Origin: Lachnospiraceae bacterium
Lineage (GTDB): Bacteria; Bacillota; Clostridia; Lachnospirales; Lachnospiraceae
Reading direction: 5' to 3'
DNA length: 33,013 bases
NCBI GenBank assembly: GCA_024690725.1
Contig: JAILOQ010000053.1
Location: 1-33,013 of the forward strand
Below are positions 8,043 to 16,316 of the stretch, piece by piece. The notes under the pieces are model-generated. The model saw only the letters and a program-made list of their open reading frames with translations, had not been told where the DNA came from and did no database searches. Position numbers and translations under genes: made by a program. Each line of letters begins with the position of its first letter. Within the stretch, counting starts at the first letter, position 1.

Positions 8043-11006
8043 ATGAATATTTCTATGAATCCATTTGATCAGTATAAAGAACAGGTTTCCATCGGCGATT
8101 CGCTGCGCGCACAAGGCGGTATTGCGGCAAATCACAAGGATGATCCGGGCTTATCTTCTTTTTTTCGTTATGACAAAGAGGGGACGGGCTTAAACAACAA
8201 TGCCTACAAAGAACATGCGGAAAAAGAAAATCTTTTGGATGAGGCGGTCAAGAAGGACGGCAAGAGTTCAAAGGATTACATGGTCGTGATGGCAGGCACC
8301 ATGTCCGATGAGGATTATAAAAAACTGCAGGAGGGTGGCGGCGATCCCGGGGATTACGAACCCGGTGAGATGGTGACCGTCATGGACCAGATCAAGGTGG
8401 TATTGGCGCAGGCCGGTGTAGAGGTTGCCGGATACACGGACAATATCGATGCTTCGACCGTAACGAAGATCACGGGAAATGCGGGCTATGCAACGAGCAT
8501 TATGAAGGCGCTCGATAAGACCGATCTTCCCGCCTCGGAAAAGAACATCTTAGGCATTGCCGAAGGCATGAAAATGGCCGAGAGCATCACCGAGCTTTCC
8601 GATGGAGCAAAGAAATACTTACTTGAAAATGAAGAAGAGTTAACCATAGATAACTTATACAAAGCAAGTCATGTGGGAGCAGCCGACAGCAATCGTTCGT
8701 CCGGCGGCTATTACATGGCGGGCGCCGGATATTTGGCACAGAAGGGAAATGCAGCCGATATGGAAGCGCTCTCCGGACAGGTGGAGCGTCTGATCGAAAA
8801 GACGGGACTGCCCGTAAATGACGACACCAAGGGCGAGGCACAGTGGCTTTTGGAAAAGGGACTTGCGCTTACGGAGGAACATGTGCTCCGCCTGCATGAG
8901 ATGAATGAACTCACCTTCCCGATGGCACCGGAAAAGGCAGCGCTTCTTTCCGCCGACGCACTCTCCGTGGGACTTCCCGCGGATAAGGGAAACGTGACGA
9001 TGCAGACGCAGACGGGATCGGTCGGTTACGTGGCGTCTGCGATCGAGATCAATGAAAAAACACAGGTGCTGGGCGAGGATGAGATCGCGATGACCTTGCG
9101 GGAGAATCGCAGCATGACCTTGCAGCAGCTCTTCTATTCTTATGAGAAACTGCATGTGAACACGCAAGACACGGCAAACGCAAATGAGGAAAGCGGTGCG
9201 ATCGTATCCGATGCGTCCGCAGAAAAAACTGCGGATATGCAAAAACTCCTGGTACACGTGCAGATGCAGATGAGTGCACAGGCGAACTTAAAGCTGATGA
9301 AGCTTGGCATTCGCATCGACATGGAGCCGCTCGAGAAGCTTGCGGCCCAGCTGGATAAAGAAGAGTCTCTGTATCACGCTACGTCCGTGGCAAAGGTAAG
9401 CGAGAGCATTGAAAACATCAAGGATGCACCTGCGGCCACCGTCGGTGTTGCCGTGCGCGAAGCCTGGATGAAGAGCGCGACCTTTACGCTCCGCCACGTG
9501 GAAGCAACCGGCAAAGAGTTAGCAGCGACTTACCAAAAGGCCGGTGAGTCATATGAGGCACTTATGACTGCACCCCGTGCGGATCTTGGCGACAGGATTT
9601 CCAAGGCATTTCAGAATGTGGACGTTCTTTTACAGGAACAGGGTTTGGAGCCGACCGAAGAAAACCGCAGAGCGATCCGGATCCTCGGCTATAACAGCAT
9701 GGAGATCACGGAAGAAAACATATACGAAGTAAAAGAGGCCGACAGCCTGTTAAAGCAGGTAACAACGGCCCTGACACCGGATAAGACCTTGGCGATGATC
9801 CGTGAGGGCGTCAATCCCATGGAGATGAACCTCGACGAGCTGCACGCATACTTACGGGACAAAGAAGGAACCGAGGGAGAAATGCTTTCCTACAGCAGAT
9901 TCCTGCAGAAACTGGATGCGTCCGATCAGATCACACAGGAAGAAAGAGATGCGTACATCGGGATTTACCGCTTGCTTCGCCAGGTGGAGAAGGCGGACGA
10001 TGCGGCCGTCGGAAGTGTTGTGCAAAGCGACAGAGCGCTCAGCATGGAGTCGTTGCTTTCCGCAGTTCGTACCAAAAAGGCAGGACACGTGGATACAAAG
10101 ATCGATGATGCGACCGGGCTCTTATCGGAGATCCATGCGAAAGGGACCGATATCTCGGAACAGATCGGAAATTATTTCCGTTTGCGTGCCGGCGAATTGA
10201 AGAGCGAGTTAGCAAACGCTAACTATGGAGAGGCGGCGGAAACGGAGCGTATCATAGATGACGCCGCAGAAGCATCGGAGGAAGTTTACCGTGCACTTGC
10301 GGACATTTCCGTTCCGGAAACCGCAAACAACGTAACGGCACAGCAGGCACTTACGGAAGGCACGCTGTATGCGCAGCTTGCGGCATTTTCCAAGGATGCC
10401 AAAAAAGAAGTGGAGGATAAACTCCGCCATATCACGGATGTTCTTTCCGAAGGAAAAGAGGCCGTGCAAGAAGCGGTGGAAGATATGGTCGAAGCATCAC
10501 AGGATATGATCGAGACGCTGACCTATGAAGAGGGGCGTGTTGATGTACGTTCTTTGACCATGATGAACCGTCAGCTCACCATGGTATCGCACCATGCAAG
10601 GGAAGAGAGCTATTATGTGCCGATGGAAAACGGGGATGATGTGACCATGGTACATGTAAAGCTGATCGGAACGGGCGAAGGAAGAGTCAGCATCGACTTT
10701 AAGGGACAGGAAGATGCGGATCGTACCGGTGCCACATTTGCGGTAAAGAACGGCGCGATCGAAGGCATGATCATGGCCAGGAGCGAAGCGGATACCGAAA
10801 GATATCGTGGAATTTGTGAAAAAATTTCCGAGAATATGCTACAGGAAACCGGTTTAAATGCCGATATATCATGTATATACAGTGAAGAAATGCAATTAGA
10901 TGCATTCCGCTCTGTCACGGACGACGGAGACGACATTTCAACAGGGACGTTATATACGATTGCAAAAGTATTCATCCGGACAATGGAGGATGAAGCAAAG
11001 CAGTGA
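8043..11006 (+). CDS. Large flagellin-linked protein with FliK-like C-terminus (DUF6240-like)
   Basis: 987 residues from the ATG at 8043. A GTG at 8037 is in frame but overlaps the GGGAG ribosome site (8033-8037), so ATG is preferred. No signal peptide or membrane segment is seen. Most of the chain is helical and charged, in repeated modules that resemble the DUF6240 family of motile Lachnospiraceae (name from memory, not searched). Residues about 850-950 (VHVKLIGTGEGRVSIDF, then GATFAVKNGAIEGMIMA, then a helix ending near ETGLN) follow the beta-beta-beta-helix order of the FliK hook-length control C-terminal domain. It is followed by flagellin after 17 bp. Inference: a flagellar export or hook/filament assembly factor. 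A FliK ortholog elsewhere in the genome would argue for a different role. Confidence 0.6.
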   Translation: MNISMNPFDQYKEQVSIGDSLRAQGGIAANHKDDPGLSSFFRYDKEGTGLNNNAYKEHAEKENLLDEAVKKDGKSSKDYMVVMAGTMSDEDYKKLQEGGGDPGDYEPGEMVTVMDQIKVVLAQAGVEVAGYTDNIDASTVTKITGNAGYATSIMKALDKTDLPASEKNILGIAEGMKMAESITELSDGAKKYLLENEEELTIDNLYKASHVGAADSNRSSGGYYMAGAGYLAQKGNAADMEALSGQVERLIEKTGLPVNDDTKGEAQWLLEKGLALTEEHVLRLHEMNELTFPMAPEKAALLSADALSVGLPADKGNVTMQTQTGSVGYVASAIEINEKTQVLGEDEIAMTLRENRSMTLQQLFYSYEKLHVNTQDTANANEESGAIVSDASAEKTADMQKLLVHVQMQMSAQANLKLMKLGIRIDMEPLEKLAAQLDKEESLYHATSVAKVSESIENIKDAPAATVGVAVREAWMKSATFTLRHVEATGKELAATYQKAGESYEALMTAPRADLGDRISKAFQNVDVLLQEQGLEPTEENRRAIRILGYNSMEITEENIYEVKEADSLLKQVTTALTPDKTLAMIREGVNPMEMNLDELHAYLRDKEGTEGEMLSYSRFLQKLDASDQITQEERDAYIGIYRLLRQVEKADDAAVGSVVQSDRALSMESLLSAVRTKKAGHVDTKIDDATGLLSEIHAKGTDISEQIGNYFRLRAGELKSELANANYGEAAETERIIDDAAEASEEVYRALADISVPETANNVTAQQALTEGTLYAQLAAFSKDAKKEVEDKLRHITDVLSEGKEAVQEAVEDMVEASQDMIETLTYEEGRVDVRSLTMMNRQLTMVSHHAREESYYVPMENGDDVTMVHVKLIGTGEGRVSIDFKGQEDADRTGATFAVKNGAIEGMIMARSEADTERYRGICEKISENMLQETGLNADISCIYSEEMQLDAFRSVTDDGDDISTGTLYTIAKVFIRTMEDEAKQ
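10840..10867 (+). promoter_or_regulatory. Sigma-D (sigma-28) promoter of flagellin inside the upstream gene
   Basis: TACA (10840-10843), 16 bp, then GCCGATAT (10860-10867). The -10 box matches the known flagellar consensus at all eight bases and the -35 TAAA at three of four. The predicted start near 10874 gives a leader of about 150 nt to the flagellin ATG, all within the end of the upstream reading frame. Confidence 0.6.
10971..10994 (+). promoter_or_regulatory. GGA-loop hairpin in the flagellin leader (CsrA-type site candidate)
   Basis: A perfect 7-bp stem TTCATCC/GGATGAA encloses the 10-nt loop GGACAATGGA, which displays two GGA motifs. The flagellin ribosome site AGGGAGGTAA (from 11009) adds another GGA about 20 nt downstream. 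CsrA is known to bind paired GGA sites in the Bacillus hag leader; the match here is inferred. Confidence 0.35.
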
Positions 11007-11023
11007 ATTAGGGAGGTAATCAC

Positions 11024-12139
11024 ATGAGAGTAAATTATAACGTTTCCGCCATTATTGCGAACAAGGCACTGAATTTCAATGACAATTCTTTAAGTAATAT
11101 TTCCGAGAAATTATCCACCGGTTTTAAGATCAATCATGCAAAGGACAATCCGTCCGGTATGGCGATCGCAAAGCGTATGAATCTTCAGCTCAGAGGACTC
11201 AGCAATGCATCCCAGAATGCATCCGACGGTGTTTCCATCGTGCAGACGGCAGAAGGTGCGCTGCAGGAAATGCAGGCTATGGTTCAGAGACTGAACGAGC
11301 TTGCCGTTCAGTCGGCAAACGGTACCAACACCGAAGGCGATCGTGCGGCGATCGATGCAGAGGCAGATCAGCTGAAAAAAGAACTTGCGCGTGTAGCCGA
11401 GGATACCAACTTCAACGGAAAGAAACTCTTAAACGGCGATAATGACGTGAAGGGTTATACGGATACCATGGGTGTAAAGGTCTTTACCTATACCGATTCC
11501 GTGGAGACCAAAAACTATTCTTTTACCATAAATAATGTAAGCTTGGACGGAGACGGAAACATCGATCTGAAAGACGGCGATGTAACAATTTTACAAGATG
11601 GATCCGATACAGCCTTCCCCGGAGACTGTACTGTGTCGTATAATGGTAATAAGGTAACCATTTCCGGTGCGGGTGATTTCGAAGTCGTTTACGAGATCGA
11701 AGATCCTGCGGTGACCGGAGACGTGGAATCCGAACTGAAGGGTGTCGGCGCGATGCGCATGCAGATCGGTGCAAACGAAGGAGAAGTGATCGAGCTTCGT
11801 ATTCCTTCCGTAACTCTTGATGCGATGTGTATCGATAAGATCGATATTTCCACACCGGAAGGTGCTACGAAAGCAATTCAGATGACGGCAAACGCAAATG
11901 AGTATATCTCCAAGATCCGTGCCCGTCTTGGTGCTTATCAGAATCGATTGGAGCACACCGAAAACAGTTTGGATGTTACCGATGAAAACGTAACCGGCGC
12001 ATACAGCCGTATCATGGATACCGACATGGCAGAGGCAATGACGGAGTATTCCAATCTTCAGGTTCTTACACAGGCAGGAACTTCCATCCTGACACAGGCC
12101 AACGAAAGACCGCAGCAGGTGCTTCAGTTACTGCAGTAA
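11024..12139 (+). CDS. hag: Flagellin
   Basis: The filament subunit, exported by the flagellar type III apparatus without a signal peptide. It has 371 residues. The conserved N-terminal D0/D1 helices run from MRVNYNVSAI to about residue 135 (FNGKKLLNG). The C-terminal D1/D0 helices run from about 295 and end in QANERPQQVLQLLQ. A short variable middle domain covers about 140-290. The segment VQRLNELAVQSANGTNTE corresponds to the TLR5-contacting helix of enterobacterial flagellin and keeps its Arg and Leu. Two cysteines (202 and 269) in the middle domain are unusual for flagellin. A GGGAGG ribosome site lies upstream. It is flanked by the FliK-like giant and by fliS, and is probably driven by an internal sigma-D promoter. 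Confidence 0.96.
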   Translation: MRVNYNVSAIIANKALNFNDNSLSNISEKLSTGFKINHAKDNPSGMAIAKRMNLQLRGLSNASQNASDGVSIVQTAEGALQEMQAMVQRLNELAVQSANGTNTEGDRAAIDAEADQLKKELARVAEDTNFNGKKLLNGDNDVKGYTDTMGVKVFTYTDSVETKNYSFTINNVSLDGDGNIDLKDGDVTILQDGSDTAFPGDCTVSYNGNKVTISGAGDFEVVYEIEDPAVTGDVESELKGVGAMRMQIGANEGEVIELRIPSVTLDAMCIDKIDISTPEGATKAIQMTANANEYISKIRARLGAYQNRLEHTENSLDVTDENVTGAYSRIMDTDMAEAMTEYSNLQVLTQAGTSILTQANERPQQVLQLLQ

Positions 12140-12158
12140 GAGAAAAGGCAGGTAACGT

Positions 12159-12632
12159 ATGGACAGTGAGTTAAAAAAGCAGTTTGCATTACGGATCACA
12201 CAGGCGTCCCGCACGGAGCTTGTGGTGATCACGTATGAGATGTTCTTGGTCTATATTGATGATGCAAAGAAGGATTTTACAAACGGGGATCAGAAGGCAT
12301 TCCGTTTGAATATTCAAAGAGCCAGAGGTTGTTTGAAGGAACTCATGGATTCGTTAAATTATGATTACGAGTTTGCCGGAAATCTTCTCTCCCTCTATGT
12401 GTATATCAGCAAGCAGCTGGTCATGGCGGATCTGCACAACGATCCGTTGCCCCTCGAAGAGACGATCAAGATCATCTCCAAATTAAGGGATGCATATGCG
12501 GCCATCAGCAATGAGGACAAAGAAGGACCGGTTATGGAGAACGCACAGACCGTAAATTCCGGTCTTACCTATTCCAAAACAGGGTTAAATGTCAGTGTTT
12601 CGGGCACAGACAATCGCGGATTTTTAGTTTAG
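12159..12632 (+). CDS. fliS: FliS-like flagellin chaperone
   Basis: 157 residues. FliS binds the C-terminal helix of flagellin in the cytoplasm, preventing premature assembly and delivering it for export. The family pattern is visible: an N-terminal ITQASRTELVVITYEMFLVY helix, GDQKAFRLNIQRARGCLKELMDSL, a central NLLSLYVYISKQLVMADL, and PLEETIKIISKLRDAY. The tail after about residue 125 is poorly conserved and somewhat longer than in typical FliS (about 130 residues). An AGGCAGGT ribosome site precedes the ATG, 19 bp after flagellin. The position right after flagellin supports the call. Confidence 0.85.
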   Translation: MDSELKKQFALRITQASRTELVVITYEMFLVYIDDAKKDFTNGDQKAFRLNIQRARGCLKELMDSLNYDYEFAGNLLSLYVYISKQLVMADLHNDPLPLEETIKIISKLRDAYAAISNEDKEGPVMENAQTVNSGLTYSKTGLNVSVSGTDNRGFLV

Positions 12633-12662
12633 TTTTTACTGCTAAAAATCCGCTTTATTTTT
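12616..12662 (+). terminator. Terminator of the flagellin-fliS unit
   Basis: A perfect 12-bp stem (GCGGATTTTTAG at 12616-12627, CTAAAAATCCGC at 12642-12653) is followed by TTTATTTTT. The left arm overlaps the last codons of fliS. Confidence 0.95.
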
Positions 12663-12703
12663 CGGCAGATTTTCACAAAAGAAAAAAATTTCCGGAAAAA
12701 GTA

Positions 12704-12732
12704 TTTACAAACATTTGCGACAGTTCTATAAT
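12704..12732 (+). promoter_or_regulatory. Sigma-A promoter of the Tad pilus operon
   Basis: TTTACA (12704-12709), exactly 17 bp, TATAAT (12727-12732). The predicted start is near 12739. It shows that the in-frame ATG at 12715 cannot be the start of the first gene. It is the only good promoter seen before 22484. Confidence 0.85.
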
Positions 12733-12749
12733 CGCAATTACCAAATCAA

Positions 12750-12785
12750 GTTGCCGATGGCAACGAGCCGCTTCGTTCGAAGCGG
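12750..12785 (+). promoter_or_regulatory. Two tandem perfect hairpins in the Tad operon leader
   Basis: GTTGCC-GAT-GGCAAC (12750-12764) is followed after 3 nt by CCGCTTC-GTTC-GAAGCGG (12768-12785). Both are GC-rich, perfectly paired and have tiny loops. No T run follows, so they are not a classical terminator. They lie 11-46 nt into the predicted mRNA and 28 nt before the first start codon. Confidence 0.7.
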
Positions 12786-12813
12786 AGATTTCACTTTATT
12801 TTATGAGGCAGAT

Positions 12814-13278
12814 ATGAACTATTCCGATTGTATTTTGTTCGGGATTCTTTTCGTGGCCTTGATCATGGATTATAAGAGTAGTAAGATACCGAATCTGCTG
12901 ATCCTTTTCGGGTACGGGCTGGGCGTTGTGCTGTTGTTCTTTTCCCGGGAAGAGCTCTGGTATTTTTATCTGATCGACAGCATCTATATTCTGGCGATCG
13001 GGTATGTGCTCTACATCGGAGGCGTATTCGGCGGCGGAGATGCAAAGCTGTTCGCGGTGATCGCATTGTGGCTCGGGTTTGAACAGACCCTTATGGCCGG
13101 AGTGATCGCTGTGATCGCAGGCTTTATATGTTCCGTGTTTAAGATCATCGATCTGATCAGGAAAAAAGAATTCCAAAAAGAAAATTTTTCACATCTTACC
13201 ATTCATTTCGCACTGCCCATTTTTGTCGGGGCACTCATTTCGGAGGTTATCGTATGGAACCGGTTTTGGCAATTTTAG
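12814..13278 (+). CDS. Prepilin peptidase, A24 family (TadV/CpaA-like)
   Basis: A membrane aspartyl protease that removes the leader of type IVb prepilins. From the ATG at 12814 it has 154 residues with about five hydrophobic segments. The two catalytic aspartates are visible: D19 in LIMDYKSSKIPN and D76 in the FGGGDAK form of the GxGD motif. The start at 12814 is set by GAGG five bases upstream and by the promoter, whose -10 lies downstream of the in-frame ATG at 12715. It is the first gene of the Tad operon; its end overlaps the next start by 25 bp. A second, different peptidase of the family lies at 20228. Confidence 0.88.
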   Translation: MNYSDCILFGILFVALIMDYKSSKIPNLLILFGYGLGVVLLFFSREELWYFYLIDSIYILAIGYVLYIGGVFGGGDAKLFAVIALWLGFEQTLMAGVIAVIAGFICSVFKIIDLIRKKEFQKENFSHLTIHFALPIFVGALISEVIVWNRFWQF

Positions 13279-14300
13279 ACACGGACGAGCGTTATGTCCG
13301 CAGGCTTTCTGCGGCAATGGAAAAGCAGCAAAAGATCCCGTTTCGGATCATGGGCTTCAGCAAAGCGGAAGCGGCTATGGAATATGCCATGACGCAGAAG
13401 ATCAGCTTTCTTTTGGTGGAGGAAGGGTGCTGGGAGGAGTCAAAAACATATTTTCCGCTCAGGCACTTAAACGAGATCATTCTCCTGGTCAAAGAACGAT
13501 CGCGGGAGGAGGAAGTCTTTGAAACGGAGGAAGGCGCGATCCATGCGATCTGCAAGTACCAGTCCGGGGAGGATATCGTAAACAAGATCTTAAAGATCTG
13601 CCTGGAATACGGGGATGAGAAGGCGATCGCTTCGGCACTTACGGGCTCCGGGCATCACGCGCGGGTGATCGGGATCTATACGCCGATCGGCCGGTGTCTG
13701 CAGACATCGTTCAGTTTGATGTACTGCAAACTCATGGCGGTGGAGCACAAGGTACTCTATATGAATTTTGAAGTGTTTGCCGGTTTTCGCGAATGGTTTC
13801 AGCGGGAATACAAGACCGATCTGATGGATCTGATGTATTACCTGGATGATTCGAGGGAGAAGTTTTTATTGAAACTCGCGAGTCTGTCGGAGCGCTTTGA
13901 CGGGTTTTCCTATATCCCGCCGGCCTTGAGTTTTGAGGACTTTACCCACGTGGAAGAGGAGCAGTGGATCGAACTGATCCGTCTGGTGGCGGAGTCGGGA
14001 GAGTATGAAGTATTGGTTTTGGATCTGGGGGATCAGATGCGCGGACTGATACGGATATTAGAGCGTTGTGACAAGGTCTATACCCTGGCCAGAGGGGATG
14101 CGCTTTCCAAGATGAAGCTCAATGATTTTGAGGATGCCCTGCGTCTTTCCGGAAGAGAGAGCGTGATCGCAAAGATGACGAAGTGCCAGCTTCCGATCTT
14201 TCAAGACATGAGTCAGAAGGCGGAGCAGCTGCCGTATACGCAGCTGGCGGAATATATGAAGAAGAATCTGGCCGAGGATTTCAGGAAGGACAGTGCATGA
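13254..14300 (+). CDS. TadZ/CpaE-like pilus localisation protein with degenerate P-loop
   Basis: 348 residues. TadZ proteins are MinD/ParA-like, with an N-terminal receiver-like half, and place the Tad machine at a pole or focus. Residues 1-120 look like an atypical receiver (VLAILDTDERYVRRLSAAM). At 140-154 GIYTPIGRCLQTSFS takes the place of the deviant Walker A and lacks the lysines of KGGxGKT. LVLDLGDQ later resembles the Walker B strand. ATP binding is therefore doubtful. A GGAGG site precedes the ATG, which lies inside the end of the peptidase gene; its TGA overlaps the next ATG (ATGA). The order peptidase-TadZ-TadA supports the assignment. Confidence 0.75.
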   Translation: MEPVLAILDTDERYVRRLSAAMEKQQKIPFRIMGFSKAEAAMEYAMTQKISFLLVEEGCWEESKTYFPLRHLNEIILLVKERSREEEVFETEEGAIHAICKYQSGEDIVNKILKICLEYGDEKAIASALTGSGHHARVIGIYTPIGRCLQTSFSLMYCKLMAVEHKVLYMNFEVFAGFREWFQREYKTDLMDLMYYLDDSREKFLLKLASLSERFDGFSYIPPALSFEDFTHVEEEQWIELIRLVAESGEYEVLVLDLGDQMRGLIRILERCDKVYTLARGDALSKMKLNDFEDALRLSGRESVIAKMTKCQLPIFQDMSQKAEQLPYTQLAEYMKKNLAEDFRKDSA

Positions 14301-15583
14301 AAAGATCCGAAGAATACGAAGCGTTGCGTCAAAGCATAAGGCTTCAGCTGATGGATGATATGGACTATACCCGCGATATTTCGGATGAAGAGATCCTGGA
14401 GATGATCGATAGGGTCATTTCCGGTGAAGGAATGCGAAATCGTCTGTCACTTCAGGAAAAAAGAAATCTGCGAAAGGAACTCTTTGCCGCGATCCGCAAG
14501 CTGGATGCGTTGGAAACATTTCTGTCGGATCCTTCGGTTACGGAGATCATGGTCAACGGAGCGGACTGCATCTTTACGGAGAAAGCGGGCCGTCTGGAAA
14601 AAGAAAGCGTGACGTTTGAGTCTGCGGAAAAACTGGCGGATGTCATTCAGCAGATCGTGGCGAGAGTCAACCGCGTGGTAAATGAAACTTCTCCGATCGT
14701 GGATGCCAGGCTTTCGGACGGATCGCGCGTCAATGTGGTCATGCCGCCGATCGCCTTAAACGGGCCGATACTGACCATACGTAAATTCCCGGAGGATCCC
14801 ATAAGGATCGAGGATCTTTTGCGCATCGGCTCCGTTACCGAAGAAGTCGTGGCCTTCTTAAAGGATCTGGTCGTTGCAAGGTACAACATCTTTATCAGCG
14901 GCGGTACGGGCAGCGGGAAGACCACATTCTTAAATGCGCTTTCCGATTTTATCCCGAAGGATGAGCGCATCATTACGATCGAAGACAATGCGGAATTACA
15001 GCTGCGGGGTGTCGATAACCTGGTGCGGCTGGAGACCAGGAATGCGAACGTGGAAGGGTGCAACGCCATTACGATCCGAGATCTGATAAAGTCGTCTCTT
15101 CGCATGCGCCCCGACCGGATCGTGGTCGGAGAGGTCAGAGGAGATGAAGCGATCGATCTTTTGATGGCTATGAATACGGGACATGACGGTTCGCTTTCGA
15201 CGGGGCATGCGAACAGTGCAAGCGATATGCTGGTGCGTTTGGAGACGATGGTGTTGATGGGAATGGAGATGCCGCTTGCGGCGATCCGCAGGCAGATCGC
15301 ATCGGCCATTGATATCATTGTTCACCTGGGAAGATTGCGGGACCATTCGAGGAAGGTGCTGCAGATCTCGGAAGTCATCGATTATATCGACGGTGAAGTC
15401 GTTCTTTCTCCGCTCTATCGGTTTCGGGAGACGGGAGAGGACGCTATGGGTAAGGTAAAGGGGACGCTGGAAAAGGTCGGCGTCTTGGAACATACAGAGA
15501 AACTGGAAAGATGCGGCATAGGTTTAGCCGGGAATCAAACCTCCATTATAAAAAATGAAACAGATTGCAGACGTATGGAATGA
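14297..15583 (+). CDS. cpaF: Tad pilus assembly ATPase TadA/CpaF
   Basis: A cytoplasmic hexameric secretion ATPase powering type IVb pilus assembly (and possibly retraction). It has 428 residues from the ATG at 14297. That start has AGGAAGGA 6 bp upstream and overlaps the TadZ stop; an open frame extends upstream to 14183 but lacks ribosome-site support. Motifs: SGGTGSGKTTFLNAL (Walker A, 201-215), the Asp box ITIEDNAELQL, RMRPDRIVVGEVRG (Walker B, 269-282) and the His box TGHDGSLSTGHANS (294-307). The C-terminus, about 30 residues overlapping tadB in another frame, is not conserved. Confidence 0.95.
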   Translation: MKRSEEYEALRQSIRLQLMDDMDYTRDISDEEILEMIDRVISGEGMRNRLSLQEKRNLRKELFAAIRKLDALETFLSDPSVTEIMVNGADCIFTEKAGRLEKESVTFESAEKLADVIQQIVARVNRVVNETSPIVDARLSDGSRVNVVMPPIALNGPILTIRKFPEDPIRIEDLLRIGSVTEEVVAFLKDLVVARYNIFISGGTGSGKTTFLNALSDFIPKDERIITIEDNAELQLRGVDNLVRLETRNANVEGCNAITIRDLIKSSLRMRPDRIVVGEVRGDEAIDLLMAMNTGHDGSLSTGHANSASDMLVRLETMVLMGMEMPLAAIRRQIASAIDIIVHLGRLRDHSRKVLQISEVIDYIDGEVVLSPLYRFRETGEDAMGKVKGTLEKVGVLEHTEKLERCGIGLAGNQTSIIKNETDCRRME

Positions 15584-16316
15584 AATAGCCAAAAAACGAC
15601 CCAAAACAAAAGAAGAATGGCTTGGCATCTGCCTTAAGATCGTGCCTTTGTTTATCGCGATCGCCGAGTTGTTCTACGATTCCCTTTTGGCACTTCTTTT
15701 CCTGCTCCCCTTTATGATGCTGTTCTTTTTACAGGAGGAAAGAAAACTGGAAACGCGGCGGACGGAGCTTCTGACCATGCATTTCAAGGAGATGCTGCTC
15801 AGTATGGTGGCGGCCCTGAAGGCGGGGTATTCCGTGGAGAATGCATTTCGGGAAAGCTATCGGGATATCTCGTTTCGATTCGGTGAGAACGATGTGATGG
15901 CGCGGGAACTTCAGAAGATACTGCGGCAGACCAAAAACGGGATCCCGGTTGAAAAGCTGTTGCATGCGTTTGCGCAAAAGACCGATGTGGATGCGATCCG
16001 TGACTTTGCCGATATTTTTGCGATTGCCAAGCGAAGCGGCGGAGATATGGGAAAGATCATGGGGCGGACGATCTCCATTATCACCAGACAGATGGAGGTG
16101 AAAGAGGAAATCCGTCTGTTGGTGGCGGCCAAGCGGTATGAACAGCAGATCATGAATGTGGTGCCGCTGGGGATCCTTTTGTACATTCGGATGACGAATC
16201 CGGGATACTTCGACGGTTTATACCATAACGTAAGCGGGATCGCGATCATGACGGTGGTGCTCATCATATATGCACTGGCTTATGTTCTGTCAGAGAAGAT
16301 TTTGGAGATTGCATAG
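15555..16316 (+). CDS. tadB: Tad inner-membrane platform protein TadB (T2SSF family)
   Basis: 253 residues. TadB and TadC form the membrane platform on which the ATPase acts. A hydrophobic hairpin at about 27-60 precedes a T2SSF cytoplasmic domain (MLLSMVAALKAGYSVENAF, then FADIFAIAKRSGGDMGKIM with the family's typical KRSG/GD pattern). Two further hydrophobic segments lie at about 200-215 and 228-250. The start overlaps the cpaF end by 29 bp and has no strong ribosome site, consistent with coupled translation. tadC follows with no spacer. Confidence 0.9.
   Translation: MKQIADVWNEIAKKRPKTKEEWLGICLKIVPLFIAIAELFYDSLLALLFLLPFMMLFFLQEERKLETRRTELLTMHFKEMLLSMVAALKAGYSVENAFRESYRDISFRFGENDVMARELQKILRQTKNGIPVEKLLHAFAQKTDVDAIRDFADIFAIAKRSGGDMGKIMGRTISIITRQMEVKEEIRLLVAAKRYEQQIMNVVPLGILLYIRMTNPGYFDGLYHNVSGIAIMTVVLIIYALAYVLSEKILEIA

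Noticed and set aside
12715-12813. N-terminal extension of the first prepilin peptidase from ATG at 12715
   Set aside because: The -10 box at 12727-12732 lies downstream of that ATG, two hairpins occupy the stretch, and GAGG precedes the ATG at 12814.
14183-14296. Upstream extension of cpaF from 14183
   Set aside because: The stretch reads in another frame of tadZ and lacks a ribosome site; ATG 14297 has AGGAAGGA and a stop-start overlap.
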